A DNA stretch of 64,000 bases from Cymbidium sinense. Lineage: Eukaryota > Streptophyta > Magnoliopsida > Asparagales > Orchidaceae. Within the stretch, counting starts at the first letter, position 1, and each line of letters opens with the position of its first letter. The DNA lies in contig CM038221.1 of NCBI GenBank assembly GCA_021442155.1, positions 29,975,906 to 30,039,905 on the forward strand, in the 5' to 3' direction. Positions 10,397 through 25,466 of the stretch are shown here, piece after piece. The notes under the pieces were generated by a model that made no database searches, was not told where the DNA came from, and was given only the letters and a program-made list of their open reading frames with translations. The translations under genes were made by a program, and so were the position numbers.

Positions 10397-13300
10397 CTGC
10401 AATGAAGCTACGCTTGACTTGTGCGGCATTTCTTTGCTTATGCACCTATCAGAAACGTAAACTTTACAGATTGTACAAACCAACTTTATATAATTGTACA
10501 TAGATCATGCCTTCTGAGAGCTATTTGCAGAAATCAAAGAACTAGAATGTTCCTCCTCAACATCTATAAAGAACAAATATGGCCAGCATAACTTACAAAT
10601 AATTAATCACATTGGTGCTTATAAAATTACCTTGGCACAGCCATGAATTTTCAGATGTAAATTCAGGATTGAATCCCACACAGAAAGCATGATACCTGTT
10701 TTAATGGAAATACAAGAAAGCTCAGCAAATTAGGACAACACAGGAATGAAAAAAATACTTTAATAAAAAATGGGGCATACTAATAAGTTTCAGGTTGGTA
10801 TTTATTAGAATTTTCGCACTCAAATGAAATTCATGCCAAGAATCATGTAAAATCAATCTTTGCTTTCTTAAAGATGATTGAGAAAGAGGGGATCAAGTAA
10901 GGTATACTACAATCATGAAAGCATTTATAATAGAGGGCCTAAATGTAAAATTCATGTTGACCTCCACACATGTTACACAAGTCGAATCAAAAGAATTTAG
11001 AGAATTCAACGGACTACAAACGTGACACCGCGCGAATTGAAGTCAAAACGCACTGATCTTTAGTGAAACTAATTGAAATAACCTCCGATCGCAAAACAAA
11101 GATTGATGATGCATTCAGAATGCTAAACTTGCCTAAGATGAACCCCTCGCTTCGTCAAATTTCGACCTAACAACAGAAACAAGTCACAAGTGTGTCTTCA
11201 CACATATCAAAGTTGGGGGCTCACAACATCTAAACGACTTCTGTTTGTGAAATTGACTACATCATTATCGCCGAAACATCAAAATTTATCAAACAAGACA
11301 TTTTGCGATCAATTCAACTGAGCCTGTGCGAGCATCGATCGAATGGATACAAAGACTCGCAAATTAAACCCCAAATTCACTTCGATGGAAACCAAAATTA
11401 TCTAAACAATCTCCGATTGCAAAATGGACTGCATCATTGGGTCTGAAAGATCGAAATTACCTAAGATGGATACCCATATTACTTAGGGTTATGGCACAAA
11501 AAAATTCTGCTGAAATCAGCACGTATTTGGAGGAAAACACTCAATTAACCCACATAATCTAGCCAAATCTCACTAAATCTTGCCTCAATCTCCGTAGCCT
11601 CCCCTTGTCCATGCTTAGCCGCCCTGGTCAGTCAATAATGTGCTATCACGTGTAGTTCATCCCATGTAGAACAACTGCCTATCCCTTTTCTATCGCTCAT
11701 CCGTCTCCCTCTATTTCACGTGATGCACACCTAGCCATAGCGCTCTCCTCTCACATAATCCTAGCTCCAACTCATTTTTAAGGTTCAAGTTTAGGAGAAA
11801 AAAAACCCTAAGCGGCTGCGCTCCCTCTCGATGAGTTCCCCTGGATTGGCGTTCTGGTTTTTGGCGCTTTTCAAGTTCTCTCTGCCTCGAAGGCTGCTTT
11901 GCTCTCCCGTATGGTGTGACGCCCCTGATTAGAGAAATGGCTTTGGTCTCTGAATCCCGCCCGTTCTCGACGCCAAGAACGGCTTTCCTCGACTCACACT
12001 GTGTTTTATGGATTCAATTACACCCGCAATGCACCTTGTTAAATCATTCAAAGACGCTTTATCCGGTAAGATACCCAACCCAATTTTCTAATCTCATTTC
12101 TACATCTTATCACCGGCAGTGTGTGTTTAGATGATGTTGAGAACTTGCTAAGCCCTTCGAAGTTCGCTTTGGTGGGAAAATTCTCCTTCGACAACTCTTG
12201 ATAATATTCGCTTTTCTTTCATAGCTTAAAATTATCTGGGTACTTTCACCATCTGATAGATCCTCACACATTCTTATTCAACTCTCAAATGATTTAGATT
12301 ATTCTGTTTTCGCGTCGTTCTTATTTTGTGCATAATTGTCATATGCGGTTATTGAAATGGTCGCCTCTTTGATGTCAAAGAGGAATCTCCCATTGTCCCT
12401 CTTGGCTTGCTTTTCCTAACATGCGATACATTATGTCACTCATCAAGTTTTGTTTTGTTATGGCCTTTTGGTAGGCCTCTCCAAATTCAAACACCACTAG
12501 ATCTAGGCCATCCGTCTCAGATTCTCGCAGATAGACATCACAAAAAAATATCCCAAAGAGGTTTGGATTGGCAAAAATTTGGATATACCAAAAAGTCGAA
12601 TTCAAAATTTTCTTGTCTTTGCACTCACCGCAAGATTCACTGCACCACCACTCGTAATGTTTGTGCTTCATCCTAATCTCGTAAAAAAATTTAATATCAC
12701 TACCATTAATGGAACTGGAAAACCACTACTCTAGCATATGTGCCTAAAGATACTCAAAAAGAACCTCTCCTTCCCACACCTCCTACTGATTTGTCTAGTG
12801 GAAAACACTCTGACCTTGGTACTAAAATGCACATTGAGGGGTGTGACGATACCAATGACAATTTACCTAACCTCACCCCACCGGTTTCCCACGATAGCTC
12901 TTTCGTCGCATTTAAATCCTCAAAATCAATGGTAGCCTTATATTGGACACCCAACTAAACAATTTGAATGAGAATCATATAATGGACCAAAACAATGATG
13001 AACCTATGGCTTCAGAACATATTGAGAAAGATATTTGTATTACGAATGGTGCTAGAACTTCCCCATCTATTCCCCTTCAGAGTGATAATCAACAATTGAA
13101 CCCAATTTCTCACACTCTATCCGATAGGGAAGAAGGTGAAATCCCTCTCCTAAAACATTGATAGATCCTTCTATTATTCCTAACTCAAAATCAATCTCTT
13201 CGATGGAGATAATTTGGAATCGATAAACTTTTTCAAATTGTTAAATACAAAAAATCCCACAAAGCAAAAAATTTCTAATAATAACTTCAGAACCACTCTT

Positions 13301-16300
13301 CTTCCACCCCAAAAAAAAGTAATGTGTCATCACTTCTTTCCTCTCTTCCTTTCTCTTCAATCTTAATAATTAAATTTGGTACTTTTGGCACAACTCCTTT
13401 AACCTTAATTAATCATTGCTGGAGGAAGTTATCTACTTTGATGGGCTTAGATTTTTATACTAACTCCTTTAACCAGCTTTTTCTCACAAATATATTTGGA
13501 GCATTGCTACTAACTATGTTGACTCTAGCATCGGATTAGTGTGCATTATGTCAAGTTGCGCTTTTATTTTGATGATTATAGTATTTTTTGGCTAATGCTT
13601 ACATTCCTTGGGACTTTACTCCTTAAAGGCCTTATTCATAAAGGTTCCATCACTTATGCCGAAAGGATTTTGGTTGTTGGGCTCCTGTGTTTCTCTCGTT
13701 TATCCCTCGCTTGTATAATGTCTAACCTCAAAGATGCTTTCCCGCAAGGGAAGAAATTGTAATGTCTCTTTTAATGGTTATTTTGGTCCAAATCCTTATC
13801 TTGGAATGGATTGGGTTTAATTGCTTTTGGGTTTTGGAGATTTGTGCCATGGTTGTTTGTTGATTTGTTTGTTGATTTGGTTTTTTCATCACTGGTTCTG
13901 GGGCTGCAGCTTTTTTCTCTCCGCTCCTCCCGCTTTTCCTCTCGTCTTTTGCCATCTTGCCTACTACGTCTTAGCAAGTTCTGGTTTTGGACCTTTATTT
14001 TCTTAAAATTCGATTGTAATGATGTCACTACTTGAAATCATCTTCTTATTTTATATTCTAGTGGCTTACAATGTTGCATTAGTTGCTCATGGGAGTGACT
14101 TGTCGATTGTCTGATTATTTTTGAATTTGTCGCTCATTTCGTGGTGGTGAATCATATTTACTGATCATTGTTTATATATTGTAATCGCATCTAATGGTTT
14201 TGTGTTGTTACCTTCTTGGATTGGAGTGTCATTTTAGAAGTATTATAGTCCGATGTTGACTGATGTCTTAAGATTTTGGATGTTTGTGGATTTGGCTTAT
14301 CGATTAGGCTACCGTCAGAATCGCTATAGTATCCCTTTTACTGCTTCTAATATTGTGCAGATCACTATGTCTACTCAATTGTTCTACTAGAGCTTAACCT
14401 ATGGTTTGTATACTCTCAATGATTGTTATTATGGAAAGCCTGTGAGGTATTTCTCCAAGGATTGTGGGTGAACTGGATAGTGTTGCTACTTGTTATGAAT
14501 GTTCCTTATGTGGTAACCTTCGATTTTCACCGATCGATTTGTCTCTGTGCCGACATTATCCTTTATCTCTTAATCTGCCTTTAATCTATAAGTTACGGGT
14601 AATTTAGGGACTTTGCCGATTTACCTTTCATTGGCTGGTTTCTTAATCAATGCATGAGGACCGAACGTTGCTCTTAGGACTACTATTGAACACCTATTGG
14701 TTGTCGCTTTATTGCGCTTATTTTGTGATTGGGATATCCCATCTCTACACTAATATCTCTTTGCGTGAATGGAATTGTGTTATTCTTTTCAATATTAGTC
14801 TACTGCCGGTTTTGCTTCCCATGATGGTTTGGAGTTTTTCAAGGGATTATCATTATGCATCTCTGGGATTGTGGGCACCGCTTACTCGATGGAAAATCCT
14901 TGAACTTATTCAATTTCTTCTATATATCCTTCTTAGTAATATTTCCTTTTCTTTATGGGAATTGATTGTCCATCTCTGGATGTTGTTGTTTTTCCTTGTT
15001 GTTCTCCCATCCTATGCTATGATTGGAATATGTACAACTTGAAGCACATTTCTTTGTTATGCTTGGAATTAATCAATGATTTATCTTATATGCATCATTA
15101 ACAAACCCAGGTTATTATTGTTATTACCCCCGAATTGGATTATGGTGAATAAGCATCCCGACATCGACCGATTTCTCACGAATGTCACCTACCGGATAGG
15201 CTTATGGTGGGGAGATATTCATTATCCTATATATGTTTATGGGTGGAATCTTGGCCAGTTGTTGGTTTGAACCCTTGTTGGTTGGTCGCTCCGGATCAAT
15301 ACCCACCTTACTGAGGCTTTGGATTATTTGGTTCGCAAGTCTCTTGATGTTGCTAATTGCTTGGTTGTTTTGCTTTGAATCACCTTCCTGTTTTATGCTT
15401 ATCATTGGAATTCATTGATCTTTTTCGCTATTGTTTACTTCATCCTTTTCTGTCAAACTTTGGATTATTCGGATGAGTGGCAACATGGCAAGTTAACTGG
15501 TTTTTTGTTTGGTTGTCTCTTGTCTTGGAGATTTATCTTTTGTTTTCCCTTGTCTCCTCGCTTGGCTTTTCTTTGTTGGTTGTAGTTTCGTGGTTCCATG
15601 CCACGAAAGATGTTCCCGCAATGAGATTTTGCCTTTTGCTATCTTGTTCTTTTGGATTGATGAAAGTATGGATTCTAATGTGGATTCTAATGTGGATCCT
15701 AATTTGTATTTCTGCACTTTATTTTTGTTGTCCTGAGTGCCCTTATTTCTATCCGGGTATTGCTCATTATCTCAAAATCGACCGCTTGTTATTTCTATTT
15801 CCAACTGGGACTGAATGGTTTGTGCTGCTACTATCTTTTGTCTTGGAATTTATCTGAATGCATTCTTTATGCGACACTTTGTCTTGGTTTTGTTCCTTGG
15901 CTGCTACTCCTGGCCGCCCTTTCCTCTTGGTTATCTGTTCTCTTGTATGGATTCTCATATGGAAATTATTTGGCCTCCCAGTTTTCTAACTGGGACCTAC
16001 TTTTAGTGCATACTCCTTGAATATGATCTCTATCATTAAAGGGTGGTATTATGAACTGCCTCTGTCTTTTCTGTTTATGGTTTAATTCTGGATTTTGCCG
16101 ACATGTTTATTCTTGGTTTCGGTTTTGCTGCCTTCCCTTACTATTGTTTCCTGCAAACTATTGAATTGGATCTAATCTGGGGTTTGCACCAATCTGAATG
16201 CATTATATTGATGGGGCACTTTTTCTGGACCTTACATCTACCCCTAAGCTATACTTCTGGCCCGACTGATTCATTTATTTACCTTATAGAGATGGTGTCT

Positions 16301-19300
16301 TTTAAGGACCGATTGACTTGCTTCCGTGATTTCGAGCTATTTCTCATTGTTTTCCTGGATGGTTTCTTGTCGATCTATTGCATATGCATATATATGATTT
16401 TGTTTAGGTTTTGCGTGTAATAAAGCTCACATGATTATCAACAATTGGGTACTCCTTCTCACAGTTTGTCTATGATGGTCGTGTTCTCACACCTTCTTGG
16501 TTCTAGCTCTTGTGATGTAACCCCTACTCAAGTTTGATGCTCATACTCATATTCAAACATGGTGTGATTGATGAGCCTTCTCTCTCACATTTTCTTATTA
16601 TCATACTCTTACATTGTTTCCTACCTTTTGTCTATTACATTAACTGTTTCTAATCTTTCTCTCACTATCACTTTGTGTTTCTCCCTTTTATCTTTAGGTT
16701 TGCCATATTACCAAGCACTTTTACAACCATCGAGCTTTGACTTATCTTTTCTTTAGCTTATTATGTTAATCATCTTCTATCTTTTGTTTGCATTATTTTT
16801 CTTTTCTTTTGCTCGGATGTACTTAGTTGGGGATTTACTCCTTAGATTGACAGTTTCAGCGTAGTTTGAGTTTATCCCCTTTAAGGGACCTTGTAACCTT
16901 TTTTTTTGTGCAATAAAATACCCCAGTAAATGGGGTTTCCCTAAAAATAAAAAAAAAATAAAAAAAAATCCTCAATTGTTTTGCCTCTCTCTCCTACATT
17001 ATGAACTGTCTGCAAAGAACCTAGATAAACAGCTGATCATCTCCTCTCTCTCTTTGTGCTCTCACTGAATTTATATCTCCATCAAAGAATCAATCCTAAC
17101 ACCTCACACACCACAACCAAAATCCTATCTTCCCTGATTGCACATGATCTTAAACTCACCTCTCTCCGACCCTCCTGCTGAGTAAATAAGTTGACATCAA
17201 ACCACAGCCACCATTTCCCTCTATCCCTCTCACAAACCCATGCATACCTGATTCCCTCACCTACTCTCCACTCCTAACCCAAAACATCCACCAACAGCTC
17301 ATTCTCCCTCCCTGTCTTTCTTTTCTCATCTCTCACTAAATCCCACTCTTTCTCTTTCTAAACTTTCTCTCTCTAGAGAAATCAAAGACAAAAAAATATA
17401 GAGAGAAAAAGTTCCTCCCTCTCTATATATTCCTTGAAATTTGTGCAACCCTCGCCGCATCAATTTACGTGACAGGTATAAGATGTCTAATCTAAAACAC
17501 CTAAAATTCCGACAACATGCTTGGCGACATAACTTGCACGATTTTGGTGAAGGGAAAATTCATGCGACAAAGATATAAGCTGCGTTTTTTCTTAGCAATA
17601 AATGGGGCCAATTATAAATTACAAATTTTTTTGTGTAAGTACCCCATGCACATCTTCCTATGCATGATGAGAATTTTGGCAATCAGAATCATGGTGTCTT
17701 AACATAACGTTTTTTAGTGGGTGGGCCTCCCACACCTATAATGATAGAGGTAAATTTTGCCAAACTCTAAACCTATGCAAGATTTAAATAAGACTTGAAG
17801 CTAGACTTACTGAATTTGAATTGGACTTGAACAAAACCTAAACTAGATCCAAGCAAGCATCAAATGAAAATCTAAAGCCAAAATATGAAAGTTTTAAGTC
17901 TTAAATCAAAAACATGATTGCAAAATTTTGAGACCAAATGAACTTATAAGGAACAAAAAAATGAAATCAAAACTAGTTCAAGTTGAAAACAAAATCCTCT
18001 TAAATACCTAAAACTCATAAGAATTCATATAGGAAGACTTACGGAATCAAAACAGATTTGAAGCAACAAATGGATGTCTATCCCAATGATAACTGTGTTA
18101 TTTGAGAATATCAATCGGAGGAGTCATCATTACAAGAATATTGAAAAAATTAATATCCAATCTTTCCAAATTCAATTTCTCAAGATATAAATTTAGATCT
18201 AATCCTTAGTTATTAAATTAACAGGGTTGATAGGGTCTAGAATGATAACATGAATAATTAAGTATGTTCAAATACTCTAATGATGATTGTGTTGATTGAG
18301 AATATCAACTGAATGAATCATCATTACTAAAATATTCAAAACATTAATGTCCAATCATCTCAAATTCAATTTCTCAATATATCAAATTAATAGAATTGAC
18401 AGAATCTAAATTGATAAACTGAATAATCAAATATATATTCAAACACCTAGATTATGACTATGTTAAATGAAAACTTCAACCAGAGGAGATATCACCATCA
18501 AAGATATATTTAAATTTGAAATCAAATTTTCGTGAAATTAAATTCAAATGAAATATAAATTTGATAAGTTTAAAACAAATGAAACTCGTCATCCAAAATT
18601 TAAAGCAAAATTCACTCAATCCAACTTCCACAATCATTTATTAGAGGTGATAAATTAAAAAAATTATAACTCAAAAAAACTAATATCAAATCAATTATAC
18701 AACTATGTTTGCCCTCAAACAATCTCATGTCTATACATACAACCTATATATGTGCATGGTTTAGCCAATGACTTCACATATATATAACAAAGTCCTTTGG
18801 CGTGAGTAGCGCCTCAACGACCCCATTATATTATCACAATTGTAGTACATGCTTCAATGCCCCTCGAGTTAATAAAGTATATGATGATAAAAAAAAAGCC
18901 CCATGTTAAAGATGACTTAAAATTATCTCTTTAGGCAAACATCAACGCAAATCTATAATGTTATCTTGAACGATGCAATTATGGTTGTTGACAGGGATCT
19001 TTTGGAGAGGTTGGGTTGACTACCTCTTCTAACTAAGTAGACTAGGTAGACTAGAGACTATGACAACTTGAGATGACGAAACCATAAAATCTTGATCGGG
19101 CATGTCATCATTTCCCCAAACCATTCGCTTTAAGTTAATATGATGAATTTCATAAAAATCTAAACTCCAATTGTTTTATATACCAAGAAGCAAACCTAAC
19201 AACTAATCTTAATCAAAAGTTCTCTCTTAGCAATTGAAGGAATAATTAACTATAAGTGCTTGCAAGAAATCTGAAACCATATTTAAAGTCTTCACAAAAT

Positions 19301-22300
19301 GAGGGTGAAATATCTAAATAGTGTCTTATCTACTATTTCATATATCTTCTGGAAACTTAATCAACATTAATCTAAACTCTCTTTATCGAGAGGTCGGAAG
19401 CGAATTTTTGAAGCCCATAATTCAAAAGGGCATTTATACTCTACTCACAAAAGATGACTCAAATAGATCTTGCAGTAAAATTTTGATAGTAAAGTGACCC
19501 CATTATATTACCAAACATATGAACTGGTCTAATAGATCCCCAAGTTAGGTCAGGATGGCTGTTGAACCTCACAGAGATAAATGGAAATTAGATTGGTCTC
19601 TGGCTTTTGCGTAGCACACTAGACCATGTCTTGGTTCTCAAGTCACCATAAAACTAAAAATTTGCTTCAAAATTAAATTGGATTGAAATTAGGGTGGTCT
19701 CTAGTAACTTAGGCAAGCATAGCTATAATTAATGGATAAACAATTTTAACTTCATGGTTTCTTAATTAAGAATCTATTTAGAGCAATAGCAGTGGCAAAA
19801 CTACATCGGTCTAAAAACGCAATGGTGGAGCTGCTGTAAAAGAATAAGGTATAATTTATTTTATGCATTTCTTTCACAATTAAGGGTTTGTTTGGGGTAG
19901 ATGCAACAGTATGAAAACGTAGTAGTGGAGCTAATGCAAATGAAGTTGCTGTCCAAAAAACTACAGTGAGTATTATAATTTTTTATTTTAAAAAAGACAG
20001 ATAGCAACTTTTAGGCAACAATCTCACTCTGTCATGTTAAGTTCAAAAACACAACTTTCCCATCGCAGATTTTTAAAAATGTTAGCAAAACATACTTTTA
20101 AACAACACTGTGATGTATTTTTGTACCACACCGCACTACTACCGCTACCCCCAAACACATCATAAGTTAGATCTAATAATAAAAACTCAATTTTTCACAT
20201 CTTTGAAGTTGATTTCAAGTAAATAGGTATTAAACTTATATGAGGAGAAGTTCTTTTGAGGTGAAAGGCTATTTTATGGTAAAATTAAGCTAATTTGAGT
20301 TAAAACATAAGAACATAATTTAATATGATAAATTTATTTTTTAAATTGTTTACAAACGAAATAAATTTTAAGAATGTAGGAACTTAGGCTCTATTAAGCT
20401 TTATGTTGTAGTCTTTAGGATGAGTTTATAGCATATGTTGTATCATATGGTCTACAGCCCACTACCTTATGATGATCAATAAACACAAAAAATCATACAT
20501 GACACGTTATGAGGTTAAACTAAAGAAAAAATAATAACGTGATGGAAAATAAAAAAGCAAAGAATGAATTAACATAATTAACAAAGTTGTAAGCATTTAA
20601 TCATCGGCTAACATAATCCTTAATAAAAGTGTACAATTGTCATTTTATTTTCTTTTGTGTAAGCATATTAATACAAATTTTTATGCAACCAATTTAAATT
20701 TTGAATGTTAGAGTATGTACTAGCTAAAATGACCAATTTTATAATTACACTGAGTCATAACAAACATCCATGGTGTTTACTATTCTTAATTATTTAAATT
20801 ATGTATTAAAATTATTTATCTTGTTGAGCCTCAGAACCAACTATATTATTATTTTGATTTTTAATAAAAAAAATTAAGGTTAAAGCTGAGTAAGAATAAA
20901 ACTCAATTTGGTTATCATGCTTTGATGTATAGCTTATGTAAAATAAAAAATATATAGAAGCAATGTATGTAATGAAGTTTAAATATTTTGTATAAGAATC
21001 TTGACGTTATTCGATGCACTATAGATATATAAATCAAGCTTTCAGATTGTGTGGGCACCGAAAATTCACGTTCGACCTCTCAATTAAAAGAGTTTAAAGT
21101 AATATCGATCAAATTTTAATAAAACAAATAAAATAATAGATAAGATATCACCCAGAGATTTTGCCCTCATTTTGTTAGGGTTTTAGATCTGATTTTAGGT
21201 TTTCTATAGGCACAAATATTCATAGTTAATTACCCTCCTAATCTTGAGAGAGAACTTTCGGTTAAGACTAGTCATTAGATCGCTACTTTCTTAGTGTATA
21301 GTAGAAGCAAGTGAAGTTAAGAATTTAGAATATGAAATTCACCAAATTTTAACTTAAAAGCAAAAGGTTGGGGGAATGGTGAAACGTCTGATCAAAAGAT
21401 CTCATGGTTCCATCATCATAGGCTGTCGTGGTCCCTAATCTACTTACTCAAAGAAGGCAGTCAATCCAACCTAACCAAAAGATTTTTGTTGGCAGCCATG
21501 GGTTATTTCGTCCAAGAAGACAATGTAGACCTAAGCTAATGTTTAACTAAGGAGACAATTTTAAGTCCACCTTACCTAATAGAAAGATTTGTATCTTATC
21601 AAATGTATCATTTAGTTTACAATTCAATAACAGAGTCATTATGGAATGTACAGGCTGCAGCCATAACCGCAATATAATAATGTCAATTAACAGCAAACCA
21701 CTCGATCAGAGGGTTTTGGTCCTAACTGCTTCATAAGTGGACCATACTATCCAAACCATGCAAATAGAAGACTCGAACCACATCCTTACTAGTGTAAATT
21801 TATTTGAGAGTAAACATAGTAATGTACTTAACTTGACACTCCTTGTGAAATAGAATTTTCTTAATTTATTATTTCCAACAAATAGTTGTGGATGATGGAT
21901 TAGGAGGACTTTGCTTTAAATTATTTAATATTGAATTTCATTTAAACATTTAGAGCTTAATAATTTAATCATATTTTGTATTTAGATTGATACTTGATAT
22001 AAGTTAATTTGATTTGAAGTTATAAACACATTTTGATGGTAATATCTCCTCCGATTGAAATCTTCATTCAACATAATCATAATCAAGATATTTAAACCTC
22101 TAATGATTCAACTTATCAATCAAAATCATGTCAACTCCATTAATTTAAAGACATAGAATCTGAAATAAGTTAATATTTTGAAATATTGACTTTGGAATGA
22201 CCAAACATTAATATTTTGAATATATTGACAATAATGGCCTCTCCGGTTGATATCATCATTTAATACAATCATCATTAGGGGTTTTAGGCTTTGTCCACTT

Positions 22301-25300
22301 TATTTGTTTACTTGTAGAGGATCAGGCTTTTAATCACTTGAGAATCAACCACCTTATAGACCATGTCTATCCTAGATTAAGCATAGAGGATCAATTTTAG
22401 TGTTTGCATTCTAAACATTTATAATTGAAGTGGTTTAACATTAGTGTTTTAAAAATTTTAATATACAACCCCTTTGGTTCAAATCTACAAGCAGCCATCA
22501 CTGAGGTTTTCATAAGAGATAGTCATTCTCCCCAACCATATGACTGAATTAACTTCTCAAATAGAGAAAACTATAACATTAATAAGCCTATTTGCGATCA
22601 TATTACGGAGTTAATTTCTCAAAAATTCTCTCCAAAAGAGAATATTATGGCTACATTATTAGGTTTTGTTAGCATGGACTCAGTTTTAAGACCCAACCAA
22701 GAATCAACCAGTGCAGCATTCTTAAACACTAAATTTAGACTTTTAATCAATATGTTGAAGCTCACGCGATTTAATTTTCAATAATATTTGCACGCATCTC
22801 AATGTAATGAGATCAAATAAAAAATTATCTCCTAATATGTGTAAACATTGCCATTCATTTCTTTAGAGACTTGCATAAACTTTGAAGCACTTGAATAGGA
22901 TATATGATATTCTTAAAATTGGTGCAATGAATTTATTTCATTTAAATGTTTACATATTAAAAGCATCTAAGTCGAATGATTGGTTGCTTCAAAATGTATG
23001 TTGGAGTTCAATGTCTTCTTACATTTGCACAAATTAAGAAGCATTTGAATTGAATGAATGACTATCTCATAACATATGCAAATATTTATTTGAAGCTTCT
23101 TATATATGCCTTCCATTCACTTGTACACTAAGTTATGGATCTAGTAGCATGACATTTAAGGTCTTATTTGGCCATCAAAATGACACTATTTGTTTGCATT
23201 TAATTGAATGATTTATTGAAATTAAGTTTCATTGAGACTTGGCTCATGTTTACTAGTGAGCTTTTAAATTCAATGCAAATTTCACTTGAATTCTCTTGGT
23301 CATTTTCAATTGTTCAATTGATTGTCCAATAAGAAGTCTGATTTATGCGCATTAGCAGACTATTTGATTTGCTATATTGTTTGCAATCAATTATTCAAAT
23401 ATCTTGTAAGGCCTTTTGTAAGTATCGTCTGAGTTTCATTCTAGCTTGAAGATAAGTATTCAAATGCGTTGTGGGTTTCACATGCTTCCATCCTTAACTC
23501 AAATGTAGAGTGTAAGTGTTCTTTGAAAGATTGTATTCATGCTTTTTGATGAGCTATCTAATTTTGTGACTGTTTATGCATGAGTCGTCAAATCATTATG
23601 CAGGTTTACTTTCAAGTCAGACTTCTTCTTTGCCTCCGAGCTTAACACAAGTCCCTCATATACTATGTGGAAGTCTCAAAATTCATTCACATTCGATTTG
23701 AATTTCAGTTGTCTTTATCTAAAGGGAAACTTTCAAGTATGCCACAGGCTCCATTCATACCTGTTAGTGAGCTACATGATTTACTATGAATCTCATTCAA
23801 GTTTCAAATTGATCCACTTAAGGACTCGATTAGTGTGGTAAGTACTGTCCTCCAAATGCTCCATAGTATCTCCTATTTAGACTCATTCATGAGATACTTA
23901 AATCACTGCAAATGTCTTATGAATTCTTATAGAGTTTTGTTCTAATTGAAGACAGGTATGATTATGTTGCAAGTCTCTTGTACTTCAATTTTGCATTTAG
24001 ATGTTAAACCTTGAGTATTCTTTAAAAGATCATGCTTATGTCTATAAGTAATTGCCAAATTCACCAAGATGTCTATAAGAATTCTGCCCAAGTTTTATAC
24101 TTGTTAAGGGACATTTTCAAGTTTGGTGTGAGTCTTATTTAGATTTATTTTTGTCAAACTTATTTCTGATTTAAAAGAAAATTCCTAAATTGGAACTATG
24201 TTTCGGCTTAATGTTTGATTTAAGTTTAATTTGAAGTGCATTTCAAGTCAAATTTACACCGAGGAATGCTTCATTTAGTCCCTATCCATGTCCTTCATAA
24301 GCTTGGATTTTGGCAAAACTTCAACAACATCCCAACGTCATCCTCGTAGGGGGCTGCATCGGGAATATTGACTCATAAGAAGCATGCATGGTTAGTGTCG
24401 CGATATCTCACTAGAAGGTCTTTGTATCTACCGTGCTTATAAGAACTAATGCATAGGCCTTCAAATGTACTGCAAAGCTTGTACTTTTAATTTAGGTTTT
24501 AGTTTTAGGCTTTAGGTTGATTTTACTTTAGTTTATTTTAGTCCCCGTGAAATTGATGGCATTTTAGCACCGGCATTGTCTCTAAGTAAGGGTCTACATC
24601 GAGTAATAGGCTTGCTTGCCCACCACACTTACAAGAAGAGTGTATGGTTGATGTCTCATATTATGACCAAGGGTCTGCACCATCATGCTTATAAGAAGGA
24701 ACACATAGGCCTTCAATTGTAACGCACAACTAAGACGCACAATTTTATCGTTAGAACAAAGCACATGAGTATTAATTTGCAAATTTTTCACTACTGAGAA
24801 TGTGCACGGATACTTAAATATTTGTAGACTTTTTTTTTGTTTTATTTTTGGCACACAAAACAAAGCAATGCAACATGAACTTTGAGACAAGTGGGAAGAT
24901 TTCAAAGCAAATGTGATGTGGGGGGAGAGGAATTTTTCCTCTCTCTCTCTACCTCCCTTTTTATTGTTTGGATTCTAAAGAGAGTAAGTGAGGTTTCTCT
25001 CTTTTTAGAGAGAAAAAAGAGTGGAGTAGAGAGCTTTTACCCTCTTTGTCTGAAGAGGGAGAGGGCTAAGTTTGGCCGAGAAATCGAGAATGAGGCACGA
25101 GAGGAATGGGGAGCTTTGGGCTCAACTGGGATATGGAGGTGAGTAAGTGATGATGTCGATGACGCTGGGTCATTCAGCCAGAGGGAGAGAGCGGAGCGAT
25201 TATGCAACTCGTGAAGAAGAAAGTTTTAGAAAGTGTAGGAGAGGACCAATGGGGGTTCGATTGGGTTCAAAGGCAACAGAGGCAAGTTGGGTCAACTGTG

Positions 25301-25428
25301 ATCGCACGGGGAGGTGTGGTCGCCAACGCTAAGTGGGAGGTTGGGTAGTTTCAGCGAGTTGCAAGCATGATGTGAGGGTCGACAGGGTTAGGTGTCGTCG
25401 ACCTTGGAGCTTGGGAACGAGAGAGGGT

Positions 25429-25466
<38 letters not shown>

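Noticed and set aside
10430..10501. Extending exon 10 upstream to the ATG near 10501 (CTICKVYVSDRC could look like a zinc-binding motif)
   Set aside because: The added part is out of phase with exon 9 and reads through intron text; the acceptor at 10397 fits phase and consensus better.
10123..10503. Plus-strand frames opposite exon 10
   Set aside because: Shadow of the acidic Ser-rich exon on the minus strand, which has fitting splice phases.
14650..16006. Several hydrophobic open frames that look like membrane proteins
   Set aside because: The T-rich interior of the LINE derivative gives Leu/Phe/Trp-rich frames by composition. There is no start context, splice signal or family motif.
19420..21048. 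Inverted family A copy and direct copy 2 as the two arms of one giant inverted-repeat transposon
   Set aside because: Both start edges face each other across 1.6 kb, so an inverted-repeat element is conceivable, but a separate third direct copy at 3664 shows the unit moves or duplicates on its own.
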